From: Eudromia elegans
Lineage: Eukaryota; Chordata; Aves; Tinamiformes; Tinamidae
Assembly (NCBI GenBank): GCA_003342815.1
Contig: PTEX01000416.1
Location: 62,001 to 126,000 of the forward strand
Direction of reading: 5' to 3'
Length of the DNA: 64,000 nucleotides
Part shown: positions 53,421 to 64,000 of the stretch, in pieces
Position numbering within the stretch: position 1 is the first letter of the stretch
Layout of the letters: each line of letters begins with the position of its first letter
Program-made: the position numbers and the translations under genes
The notes under the pieces: model-generated
Seen by the model: only the letters and a program-made list of their open reading frames with translations
Database searches by the model: none
What the model was told of the DNA's origin: nothing

Positions 53421-56400
53421 AGATGCCAATTCATAAATGGAGAAATCCCACAGTACGTTTTTTATCAATATTTCCAGTGATTGTTGTCAATGTATTCATT
53501 TTTAGCTCTATTTACTCTCTGCCATAAGAAAGTATTGGCTATTGTGGCAGTCATTTCTGAATTACTGACAATAGTAACTTATCTAAATTTATGTTTGACT
53601 TCTTGAAGGCCAATAAACAGCAAGCACCTCAGGAAGAAAAAAAATCTTCTGGTTAATATATGATTGCTCTTATAGACACACATTTTTTTTTACTTAAATT
53701 CAGTCTTTTTGAAAGCTGTTTTCCAAAGTGCCAGAATATGTTTGAACAAAACCTCATCCACACAAATATTAAAAAAAATAGCAAGCAATCAGTGTTATAT
53801 ACAATACCAGGTATATCTGAAATCTGTTTTGACAGTATATACACAGTACTATTTTAACATGGTAAGTTATATAAAAGCTAGAGGGAAGTTCCTACTCCAT
53901 TATTAACATAAATATTACTAGCAAATGGTAATTTCTTTTTTTCTTTTTCTTTTTTTTTATCTTTTCTTTTTAGAGCAGTAACATAAAATTCCTTTGGTAG
54001 GAGATTTTTTTTTTCCTTTTTTTTTACTGTACATGCCTCCTAGGGCATATCTGCTATTCCCTGCATCAAGTTTAGCAATTTTTTCATGTGAAGGTTGCAT
54101 ATTTGAAAGGTCCTACATGGCTCTTGAATTAGGACCTGAATACCTAAGGTTCTCTTTCCATCTGTGTATCTATCTAGCCATAGATTTACTACACTGTATC
54201 CAGGACAGAGTACTATCAGGAAGAACATATGTGAGTCTTTACGTATATAGATCTATTCTCCTCTCATCCCCAAAATTGTTTTGCTAAAGTTATAATCAGT
54301 GTTTTCGTTTTTGATGACCTTTTGTCAGCTCTCATGAGTCACCATCATTGAGGACTATAATACAAAGTGATAGATGCAGCCTTTCCATCTCCGTTATCTG
54401 GCAACTCATAGACTGAATGTTTTAAAGAGTTTAGCTTTCTCAGATATTTCTGCAGAAGTTGTGTCTTCGTGTCACACTTCCTAAAACAGTTGATTTTTAT
54501 TTCGAAGTTGCTTTGAAAGGCAAAATCTATTTCTGCAACCTTTTTTTTTTTTCATGGTAAAGGCAAACTGCTCAGTATTGAAAATGCCACACTGCACATT
54601 TGTGGACAAAACTGGTATACCATTGCTATTTGCATAGAATGGGTTTTATTCATGTCCACATTACACGTGACAAAACATTTTATCTTTAGTTTATATGCCC
54701 ATAAGATACAGAATATATGATTAAAGCAAAGAAAACCCTAAGTTAGATATCTTTGGATATCATGATGGAAATAAAAATCTAGGATTGGTCCTTAAGTTCT
54801 TTAAGTAATACATAAAGAGAGTTGCACGCCTCAGAAGAGAGTTGCGTGTTTGTTGCAACGAGGGCACTCCTAGAAACAGTCTACAGGGTAAATCTAGGGT
54901 ATTTCGGAAATTCCATCTGCTCTGGAAACAACATTATTGAGGCAAGGCTGCTGATAGGTTTCTCTCTTCCCTAGAGCTTGAAAGGTGAAGGTACATGCCC
55001 AGAGCTTAGCTCCTTAAAAAAATGGCTAGAGTAGTTTCTTTTATAATGCAATTATTGACATTTGCAGCTCTTGCTCAGCAAATGGGGGAGATAGATTTCA
55101 TATATCCTCAGCCTTATAATATTCCAACTTGTATCTTCCAGCACTAAATGCTATGCAGGGTTTGGGCTACTTGCCAATGTTCTTAATAAAGTATTTTAAC
55201 GAGGCAGCAAAGAAAGCAAAGAATGAGAAGTGCAGTAGGCTAAGAAGACTGGAAGAGAAGTGAAGGGATCTTAAATGTCAAACTACGTAATGAATGATTT
55301 AATCATGTGTCAGTGGAATAGGAAGTCTTTGGGATTGAACCCAGGACCCCCCCAGGGATATACTCCAACTCAGGACTTGATGGGGTCCAGCTTCAGCTGA
55401 CAGGGTGGAAGGCACCATTATATTTAGCTCCTATGAACAGAATTTGGGGATTTGAATGTCTAATTCAAAGAGAATACTGTGGCATATCTAGCCATATAGA
55501 GATGGAGCTGCTCAAAAAACAGTTCAGGTCAGGTAGTGATACATATGAATTTAAATAACTCTTGAAAGTTAAAATGTTTTGTTCTTGTTCTCTTGTGGTT
55601 GTTTTGTACTTTTTAGGAGATCTGGTCTTTGTTCTGTTGAAATTTCTGGTTGCCAGATATTTTAAACTAGGGCCAAAATATTTTCTTGGTTTGGAGTATT
55701 GTTATTTGTCCTCATTTTCGACCTTAAAAAATGGTGTTGGCTGAAATCGCTTTATCCTTATACAGTCATGAAACTATTAAAACACATGTGATATTGTTAT
55801 CCACTCTGCATTTCATATCCTTTTTCTTAGCCATATCTGCGTGTGTTTTTGCTTAGAAGCCAAAATATGAAAGTATTTTGCATTTTGAAAAATGTATCAT
55901 TGCAGTATAATTGCTCCATGTTAGCAGATAGCTTAGCCTTTCTGTTGATGTTTTAACCATTCTTATTTTATATTCTGGAGATGTTCTTTCATTTTCTTTT
56001 CCCAGAATACACCAAATTGAAGTCTTCCAATTAGTTTGATAATTAGTCTGTCTTTTTCTCCATTTTTTACAGTATGTTTTCAAAGAAATTAAATAAAAGG
56101 ATTGAGGAATTACTATTTTCTTAAATGTTTCTGCTTTTCAAGAATCTATTGGTAACTGAACAAATTAAATGAGATTATATGCCCTCTTTACTTTTGAAAA
56201 GCAAGGGAAATCCTGAAATATTAATTAGAACTAGAGAATTTTGAAAATTAGAAGATTTTAATTTCAAATGTACTTAGGTAGTATAGGTGCAGTGGACCAC
56301 CATAAAGGCTGTCAAGTACCCATGGATAGGTTAAGACCACTGACTTAGATAAGAAGTGGTTAGATGATTTTTGTTGACATATTTTAAGCACAGGCACATA

Positions 56401-56500
56401 AACAGCTTGCAGATCAGTCTGCAGTTCAAGTTAGTATATAGACATGCAAACATGACACTATAAAGTAATTCTGAGTATTAACAGTGTCTTCTGTTTTACA

Positions 56501-56536
56501 ATGCCTGTCTACATGCCTGTTTACATGCCTGTCTAC
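56501..56536. repeat. Three tandem copies of a 12-base unit
   Basis: ATGCCTGTCTAC, ATGCCTGTTTAC and ATGCCTGTCTAC follow each other with one substitution. Confidence 0.85.
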
Positions 56537-58151
56537 TTTTCCCCCATGGCATATGTGAAGTAGCTAAAGACATTTTTTTACGGAGGTTGTAAAGAAATCT
56601 TTAATTGAGATTAGATCTGATGGAAGGTTTTGTAATCTTCAAGTTTGCACAGTGCTCAGTTTCAAAGGAATATAAGAAGCTGGTTGCTAAAAGTCTGAGA
56701 CCTATTCAGTTTGTCAGTCAAAAGAGTCCATTAGTGACATTTGAGAGAGTCAATTTGATTGTCTCTTACCATCCTCTTCTGTTCAGAATTTACTACTGTG
56801 TAAATTATAGAGGGGACTTACGCAAGTCTTTTTCTGATTAAGTAGATATGAGATATTGAAATGAAGCAAAAGCCATGCTGAGAGGGAAAGACAAGTTCTG
56901 TATGTCTCATGCAGCATCCCACAATAGATGATGACCTGAAAGAGCAGCGGGATGTATTTGATAGTGCTGGGAGAGCAAATATGGAGAGGGACAGAGTGCT
57001 AGGAAAATGAGCAAAATCACCTGACATGTTTCTGACTCTGGCAAAATTAGGTAATGCTTCCTTGAATCAAAAGTTAGAATAAAAAGATGGGACAGATCAA
57101 CATTCTGAGGGCAATGCATTAAAGCATGCATTAAAGCACAGGAACATTTTCCCTAACACAAACTAACCACAGAAATATACATATGAATGAAATAGGGTGA
57201 AATAGTGTGGCAAAACCTATTTCCATCTCCAGCAGTAGTTCCTCTATAGTTCTTTAAGTAAAGTGGGTTTTTTTGAAAATGCACCATTCATTTTATAGAA
57301 TTCTTCTGCCTGAAAAAGGTTATGTTGATAACCTTGGACAGCAAAATTGAAAAGTAGTTCTCTAATAAAACCTGAAATTTCAGTGATTAATAATATCTAT
57401 ACTTGAAAATATAACAAATACCTTTAACTTTAAAAACTATCTGATCTCACATGAAGACGTAAAATTTTAAGACTTCTGCCCATACAACCGAATGAGTCAA
57501 TGCTTGTGACAGTCCTTCTTTCTGAAGCATTAGTGTATTTTACTATTCTTTAATAGAAGCCAAAATAAGCATCATCTTAAACAAAGCTATAGTATAATTA
57601 AATTAGAATAAAAGGCTTATTTTATCAACATGATGTTTTGTCATGAAAGAAAGTAGTCTAGAATCACAGGTGGCATGCTCCCAACTATATCAAACCAAGA
57701 GATCTTGACAGCAGAACAATGTTGTTTATGAAAACACAAAACCAAGGGAGGTGTGATTAATTATGCCTGTTCTTGGAAGATGTCAGAATTGATTAGCAGA
57801 TAAATGGCTGAATGATTCACCTCCTGCAGGTCAGAGTGATTGCACAAAGCTGAAATTAATGTTCTTAATACAGAGGTTGACTCAGCAGCTATCCCACTGC
57901 AGAAGGAAGTGCGGGAAGATGATGCCAACTTCAAGCAAACCTGTACCCTGATCCATGCTAGCTCTTTCTTTCACGGAATGTCAGAGTTCAATAATCCTTT
58001 GGCATTTCTCATTGCAGTAATACGAAAATGTTTTGAGTTTCTGGAGTAAACACTTTTTTTTTTTTTGATGACTCTTTTATATGTTTACTGTTCTTTTATT
58101 ACCTATGTTTTATTTTCAGAAAGATAAAAAGGAAATGTTGCTTAAGTTAAA

Positions 58152-58437
58152 AGGAGAATATAGAATCAACTGTTGATACTGAAGAAGCAGTGGGATGCTT
58201 GTGAAATTCAGCTGCAGATAGAGGAGTATATCCGAAACCTAGTTCTTCTAGGATACGAATGGAAATAGGAAATGAATATATTGAATGCTACAAGTTTTGG
58301 AAAAGCCTTGGAGACGTGGCAAGATATACAATGCTTGGAGAAAATTCAAATATTGTACTGAACTTCCAAAAAGGCAGAAAATGAAAGGTTTCAGGAAATT
58401 TCTTTAAAAACTAGGAATATATACCATTTGTTATTTA
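58152..58437 (+). pseudogene. Possible decayed coding remnant of unknown origin
   Basis: One + strand frame reads KQWDACEIQLQIEEYIRN and, after a stop, ALETWQDIQCLEKIQ and KKAENERFQE. Residue composition is hydrophilic and helix-like, unlike AT-rich random translation. Two internal stops occur before the terminal TAG. No splice sites, poly(A) tail or relative is recognised. It may be a worn processed pseudogene or chance. Confidence 0.2.
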
Positions 58438-60254
58438 AATAGAGTTGGCACCATGGTGTTGAATATCTTAAGAAAGTGTAAGACAGCAATCCTGTATTAA
58501 GTCTACCAAGTTTATTCATTAAATAAGACCCTACTCTTCTTGTGTTTAATAAATGTTCAAAGAGACCATGTCATGAACATATACAGGCATAAAAACAATT
58601 CTCATTAAGGTTAGTTGCAAATCTTGTTGAGAAAAGCCCTTGAGCTGCAGGCCTATGGTCTACAAGTGCGTTTAAATGAGAAGCCAGAAAACAAAAATGC
58701 TGTACAGGAAAATAGAATGGTGCCATTTCAAATTTTTTTATTAGTTGCATTGTAAAATGCAAAGCTTTAGTGGAATTGAGAAAGATAGTATTGCCATTGA
58801 CCAATGACTTGAACTTCGGAGATCAGAACTGTATTTAGTATTTTTTTTTTAAATAGGAGAGAGAAATTAGAAAACAAGAAAGAAATAATGAAAACCAAAC
58901 CAAAATGAGACATACAACAAAGCAAAATTATTCTTTTAAGACGAACAGTTTCAAATGATACAAAAGATGCTTGCATTCTGTTCTGATTTTAGACTAGAAT
59001 AAGCCTTTCTACATTGTAGTACTTTCTTATACACTACAGTGGCATAAGATGTTTTCACAGAAACAAACAAGCATTCTTCTATTGCGGGAAAATAATCACA
59101 GTTACACAGATTTTCTGTGCTCATAATGTCCTCTAGAGAACAGCTTCATGTTTTATCATTAAGATAGCTTTGTTTTCACTTTAATCTGCTCCACTGAGGA
59201 AGATTTAAAGCTACTAAAAATACATTTTGCTGGATTTTCTCTCTCTTTCCTATGCTTTGGGATGCCTGAATGTTATAGTGTTGTAATTCTTTTAGAAAGG
59301 TTATGAGAGTGTAAACAGGCAAGGCTGGGTCAGATTATGAGAACAACAGTCTGCAACATTAAAAGCCATGATGCCTCACCTTCCCTTCGTTTAGCATAAT
59401 CAGGCTAGAACATGCAAAGCATTCTGCTGCTGAAGCAAGGTGCATTCATAGCTGTCAGACAACAGAGCAAAAGAAATATCAGCTGATAACACAACATCAG
59501 GCTATCGTTTTCAATAATGTTAAAAGAAAATTAGAGATTTCATGTGCACTGAGAACATTTTGAGACATCACAGTAAAGGCACACTCAGTAGCTTCACTGA
59601 AGTTCATGAGTAGCTTTGTAAGGGGTTTTTTTTTTAATTGGAGAATTTTTTTTAATCTATTTTTCCTATTTATTCAACAGATATAAGTTCTCCTTCCCAG
59701 CCTTTGCACATTTTCTCTTACCACTTATTTTTCCATTTTGACAAACCATTGCCAAAATGTTTGTTGAAGGGACAAATCTCTAGGGCTGCCATCATCAGTC
59801 TGACAGTCCTGCAGACACCTGTACTGTAAAGAAGAGAGTTCCTTCTCAAATACTAATCAAGTACTGTTTCTAAGCACTAAAAGCACTAAAATTAAAAGAA
59901 AGGGTATACTCTTGAAGATGTAAACCAAAAGTACAACAAATGCAGTAAACAGTATTTGCACATTACTTTATCTTACTGCTATGCTGCTAATTCTGATCAG
60001 GTCAGTGGAGACAGTATTGCTTACTTCTGGAACAACTACATTGATTGAGAGCTGCATTTGCTGAGTACTTCTGAATTTTTACCTCTTCCTTCACTACTTA
60101 GAACTTGCAAGTTTGCTACTAATGTACTTCTGAGCATCCTTTGAAGCCACATAGGTGAAATAAACAAGCTATGAAACTGAAATCTTTTATGGTGCTTTTG
60201 CAATGCAGCTAAAAAGGCAGTAAATTTGTTTCAACTCATTTTATCCTTTCATTC

Positions 60255-60298
60255 CATATATATATACACATACATATACATATATATATATATATATA
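60255..60298. repeat. Alternating TA/CA tract
   Basis: Forty-four bases alternate strictly between pyrimidine and purine, mainly TA with a few CA steps. This is a common length-variable microsatellite that is easily unwound. Confidence 0.85.
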
Positions 60299-60635
60299 AA
60301 AGTGGCTGACAGTATGAATGGCTCTGGTCACGATTCCTTTCCAGATATAACACCTGCCACGATGGATTGTTGAGTCCTTCTGAGCACAGAACTAGTCTTT
60401 TTCAAAATTCTTGCTTTTGGAGAGGATGTTTACAAAAAAAGTAAATCAGATCACTGAGGAACAGAGGAACCTAAATTTTAAAAAGAATATCCTAAACAAC
60501 AATAACAAGTACTTAAACAGACTCTTTTTGAAAGACATGAACTGATGAACTGTGATGAACTGTTACAATTAAGAAATCAACCACAGTTTCCATAGAGAAA
60601 CTCAAGCACAGTGATTACGGTGGTTTCTGCATTGC

Positions 60636-61982
60636 CTTGATGAGAACTTTTTGACACAGATTGTGGAAAAGCCAACAAGGAGAGGGAGGCTACTGGGCCT
60701 CATACTAATAAATATAGAGGGGTTGTTGGAGAAGTGAAGGTGAGGGGTAGCCTTGTCTGCAGTGGTCATGAGTTTGTGGAGTTCAGGATCCAATGAGGAG
60801 GAAGTAGAGCTGTGAATAGCCTTGCAACCATGGACTTCAGGAGGGCCAATTTTAGTCTCTTCAGAGACCTACTTGGAAGGACCCCATGGGCTAGGGCTCT
60901 AGAAGGAAGAGGTGCCCAGGAGAGCTGGTTAGTTTTCAAGCGGCACTTCCTCTCATCACAGGATTGGTGAATAAGAAGTCAAGCAAAAGGGGGTAGAAGG
61001 CCTGTGTGAATGAGCAAGGAGCTCCTGGCAAAACTCAAACAGAAGAAGGCAGTATGCAAAATGTGAAAAAAAATGACAGACTCCCTGTGAGAAATACAGG
61101 AATGTTCCCAAGGAGTGCAGGAATGCAACAAGGAAAACTAAGGCACATTTGGAATTAAATCTGGCAAAGGATGTTAAAAATCACAAGAGCTTTTTCAAAT
61201 ATATCAGCGGCAAAAGGAAGATTAGGGAAAATGCTAGTGAACGGGATAGATGCCCTGGCTATGAAAGACACAGAAAAAGCATAGCTGCTGAATGCCGCCT
61301 TTGCTTCAGTGTTTATCCAAGGCAGTCCTCTAGAATCCCAGACCCTAGGGACAAGAGAAGAAGCCTGGAGAGAGGAAGACTTGCCCTAGGTAGGGGAAGA
61401 TTGGATCAGAGAGTACTTAGGGAATCTTAATAGACACAAATCCATGGGCCCTGATGGGATGCACCCCCGAGTGCTATGTGAGCTGGCAGATGTCACAGCT
61501 AAGCTGCTCTCTATCATCTTCGAAAGGTCTTGGAGAGGTGCCGGAGGACTGGAAGAAAGTCAATGTCACCCTGGTCTTCAAAAAAGGCAAGAAGGAGGAG
61601 CCAGGCAACTACAGCCAGTCAGCCTCACCTCCATCCCTGGAAAGTGATGGAGCAGCTCATCCTGACTGCTGTCTCCAAACATGTGGCGGACAAGAGGGTG
61701 CTCAGGAGTAGTCAGCATGGATTCACCAAGGGGAAGTCATGCTTGACTAACCTGATAGCCTTCTATGATGGAATGACTGCCTGGGAAGATGAGGGGAGAG
61801 TGGTGGATGTCATCTACCTGGACTTCAGCAAGGTTTTTGGCACTGTTCCTCACATCATCCTCCTAGGCAAGCTCTGGAAATGTGGGATAGATGAGTGGAC
61901 AGTGAGGTGGATTAAGAACTGCCTGGATGGCAGAACTCAGAAGGTGGTGATCAACGGTGCGGAGTCCAGTTGGAGGCCGGTA
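60636..61982 (+). mobile_element. CR1 LINE ORF2 fragment: end of endonuclease to middle of reverse transcriptase
   Basis: This is the longest CR1 copy of the window. It starts near the last part of the apurinic-type endonuclease domain (EKPTRRG followed by a GLVGEVKVRGSL-like stretch). It passes the linker (ANFSLFRDLLGRTPWARAL, about 60848), the KSMGPDGMHPRV block (about 61438) and reverse transcriptase motifs [18 protein letters not shown] (about 61720) and [13 protein letters not shown] (about 61815). It stops after ESSWRPV, before the second catalytic YADD motif. The expected SDH of the endonuclease reads SGH, and the usual FDT of the reverse transcriptase reads FGT. Frameshifts and stops occur throughout, so it is inactive. 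It lacks both the 5' part and the 3' end. Confidence 0.93.
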
Positions 61983-61983
61983 G

Positions 61984-62101
61984 CCTTTCCCTCCCTCCCA
62001 TCCTCTCTTTCTCCATTTTTCCCTTTTTCTCCATCCTTTTTTTCTCTCTCTTTTTCTGTCTCCTTCTCTCTCTCCCCCTTTCTTTTTATTCTTTCTTTCT
62101 T
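61984..62101 (+). repeat. Pyrimidine tract (CT-rich)
   Basis: About 118 bases are almost purely C and T on the + strand (CTTTCC, CTCCCT and TTTCTC units), starting exactly where CR1 similarity ends. It may have grown at or near the breakpoint. Confidence 0.85.
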
Positions 62102-63632
62102 GTTAATGCTCCTTCCTAGGATTTAAAAATTACATTATTCCATAAGATAATTGTAGTCTCCATGTGTAGAGGTTCTTTGCAGAGTACAGACCTGTTGACT
62201 GTAGTTAGACCTTGTTTAGTTTTTAAATAAAAGGTGAGGAAGAACAGTGCTTGCTTGAGAAATTTCCTTAAACATAGCGTCTTCACATTGTCAGTCTCCT
62301 GCAGTGAACACTGCAGAAAAACAGCAGGTTACAGAACTCAGACAAATGCACAAATCAAATGCACTTTGAGCTATTCTGCCCTATTCTTTTTAAGAGCAAG
62401 CTGTAGAGTAAAAGAATACTGTAGGTGGCATTATATCAGATTCTTTTGTCCCCTTCTAGAAGATTGCAAATCTTACAATACATCTGCCATCAATCTAATA
62501 AAAGAAATTATTTTTGCTTCAGATATAGAACAGTTTTACTACCCCAAGATAATATTTAACCTTCTTAATAGTACCAGTTTTCCAGAATATGAATGGACAG
62601 AATTTAATTTTGCCTTTTAGAATCACCAGTGATCCCAGTGATAGGCATTCCATCAAGTCAATAGGGATGCTTCAGGTCAAGGCAAGGCTTATACTTGTTT
62701 CATTGTGGAGATAACAAGCAGCATACACTGCTTTCTTGCTGTGAAGCTGAAGTGCTACTAACAGGATAATCTTGATCTATAAATGCATAAGGTGGTGAGT
62801 AACAAGGAGATTCAATATATTCTAATATTCTAATATTCTAATATATTCTAATATGCTCTGTAATGCCAGTTATAGCAAGATGTCAGTGTAGGTAAGCCCA
62901 AAGTAATATATGACAGAGTTTATTTAGTACATTTTTCCAATGTTCTGGAAACAAATACTTCAGATGACAATAGATGTGGGCTAGGAGTCAGCAGAAATAA
63001 CAGGACAAAGGCTATCAGGAACAGGAAAGCTCCTGGAGATTCCAGCTTCAAAAATCTAGTCTTTCACCCTTGTACATCTGACTAAGCTTCACTAATGCTA
63101 TGTTGAACTGCAGGACTCCAGGTTGACTCTAGTAGAGTGGTAACTTCCCCCACTTTGGGCTCCCAGAAATGGAAGCCAGCTGCAGAGGTCCAGCTGAAGG
63201 GGAAAGCAGACTGCAGTCTTGCATTTCAAGGTGTACTGATGGTGGCCTCTGGTGTGGACAAAGAGAAAAATGGTTTAGTGCACTGCAAACAAATGGCTCA
63301 AAAACCAAGGAGCCATAAATCTCTGAGGTATCTTGTGTCTGAATTTGCTGCTGGTGAAGCTGTGTACTGTGAGTCTTATGTAATTGGAGCAGGCCTGTCA
63401 TTTGGAAACTGGCTTGTAAATCAAGGCTCAAAGGCAGAGAGGCTGATCCAGGGTGAGCAGTGGGCGTGAGCATGATACACTCACTGATCTCACGCAATTA
63501 CCAAAATCTCTGCAACATTTGAAATAGTGGTTTCAGGCACCTTCTAGTCTCATTCAAGTTCTTTGGTCACTATATTCAAACATGGAAACATGGGTCTGTA
63601 TATCCAAAGAAGCAGAAAAAGCCAAGAACTCA
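62102..63632. other. Intergenic sequence
   Basis: No supported gene is present. It includes a short ATTCTAAT-type tandem repeat at 62815-62854 and moderately balanced sequence at about 63000-63470 with open frames on both strands that lack other support. Confidence 0.5.
62815..62854. repeat. ATTCTAAT tandem repeat
   Basis: Four to five copies of an ATTCTAAT unit occur in a row with small length changes. Confidence 0.8.
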
Positions 63633-63638
63633 TAAAAA

Positions 63639-63669
<31 letters not shown>

Positions 63670-63848
63670 AATAAAATAAAATAAAATAAAATAAAATAAA
63701 ATAAAATAAAATAAAATAAAATAAAATAAAATAAAATAAAATNAAAATAAAATAAAATAAAATAAAATAAAATAAAATAAAATAAAATAAAATAAAATAA
63801 AATAAAATAAAATAAAATAAAATAAAATAAAATAAAATAAACAAAAAA
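63633..63848. repeat. AAAAT pentanucleotide microsatellite
   Basis: About forty units of AAAAT run with very few interruptions. One N at 63743 marks an uncertain base or repeat count. The array is preceded by less regular A/T repeats. The long open frame across it on the minus strand is an artefact of the repeat. Confidence 0.95.
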
Positions 63849-64000
63849 AGGAGAGGAGAGAAGGAGAGAGTAGAGAAAGCTTAGAAAGCTGAGAAAGCTG
63901 AAAAACCCTTCCAGCAGGCTTATATTACATCATCACTGGAGATGAGCAATAGTTAGAAACAGCAGAAAACTGGCAGATTAATGTGACAGCACATTAAAAA
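63849..64000. other. Sequence after the pentanucleotide array
   Basis: A short purine-rich run (about 63850-63910) with AGAAAGCT repeats is followed by unremarkable sequence to the window end. Confidence 0.5.

Larger units (their letters stand above)
50360..60635. other. AT-rich gene desert, sixth part
   Basis: No supported gene is present. Notable items are a candidate regulatory stretch at 53281-53420, a tRNA-like B-box on the minus strand near 55331, a 12-base tandem repeat at 56501-56536, a weakly protein-like decayed stretch at 58152-58437 and a TA/CA tract at 60255-60298. Confidence 0.5.

Noticed and set aside
61149..62126. Apparent reverse transcriptase gene
   Set aside because: It is a frameshifted CR1 fragment lacking the second catalytic motif and both ends, and the last open frame runs on into a pyrimidine tract.
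63554..63844. Minus strand frame with repeated FILFY residues
   Set aside because: It is a translation of the AAAAT array, which has no stops in that frame.
1..64000. CRISPR array, endogenous retrovirus with paired LTRs, rRNA, or a functional tRNA gene
   Set aside because: I saw no regularly spaced direct repeats with unique spacers, no paired LTRs or primer-binding site, no rRNA-like stretch and no foldable tRNA. Degraded solo LTRs cannot be excluded by eye.

Overview
This window looks like vertebrate nuclear DNA, most likely from a bird. The bulk is AT-rich non-coding sequence. The only interspersed repeats I recognise are CR1 non-LTR retrotransposons, and three of the five copies end in the CR1-type tail related to ATTCTGTG. 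The few genes present have GT-AG introns. Turtles and crocodilians also carry CR1, so 'bird' is an inference. There are no operons, CRISPR arrays, rRNAs or confident tRNAs. The N runs at 1235-1674 and 29337-29546, plus scattered single Ns, mark assembly problems in GC-rich and purine-only sequence.

Layout. Positions 1-645 are AT-rich intergenic sequence. Positions 646-3830 form a sharply bounded GC-rich island. It holds the one convincing protein-coding gene of the window: a compact + strand gene with a start codon at 977, at least eight coding exons in phase, a stop at 3521-3523 and an AATAAA signal at 3795-3800. Part of it is lost in the first gap. Its C-terminal half is an acidic, then coiled-coil, then basic-tailed protein that I do not recognise.

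From 3830 to 64000 the sequence is a gene desert. It contains five + strand CR1 fragments (about 4338-5258, 18803-19490, 41205-41605, 49694-50359 and 60636-61982). It also has a long GGAA/purine microsatellite (29056-29697), a pyrimidine tract abutting the last CR1 (61984-62101), an AAAAT pentanucleotide array (63633-63848), and several short tandem repeats, hairpins and alternating purine-pyrimidine tracts.

No set of genes works together here. The most distinctive unexplained items are the isolated GC-rich gene island, two strong inverted repeats (11158-11208 and 26463-26550, the second folding better on the minus strand), a CpG-rich islet at 30371-30560, and a TAAT-motif cluster at 35901-35995. 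I found no evidence for a new biological system. These are leads, and which sequence comparisons would settle them is stated with each.
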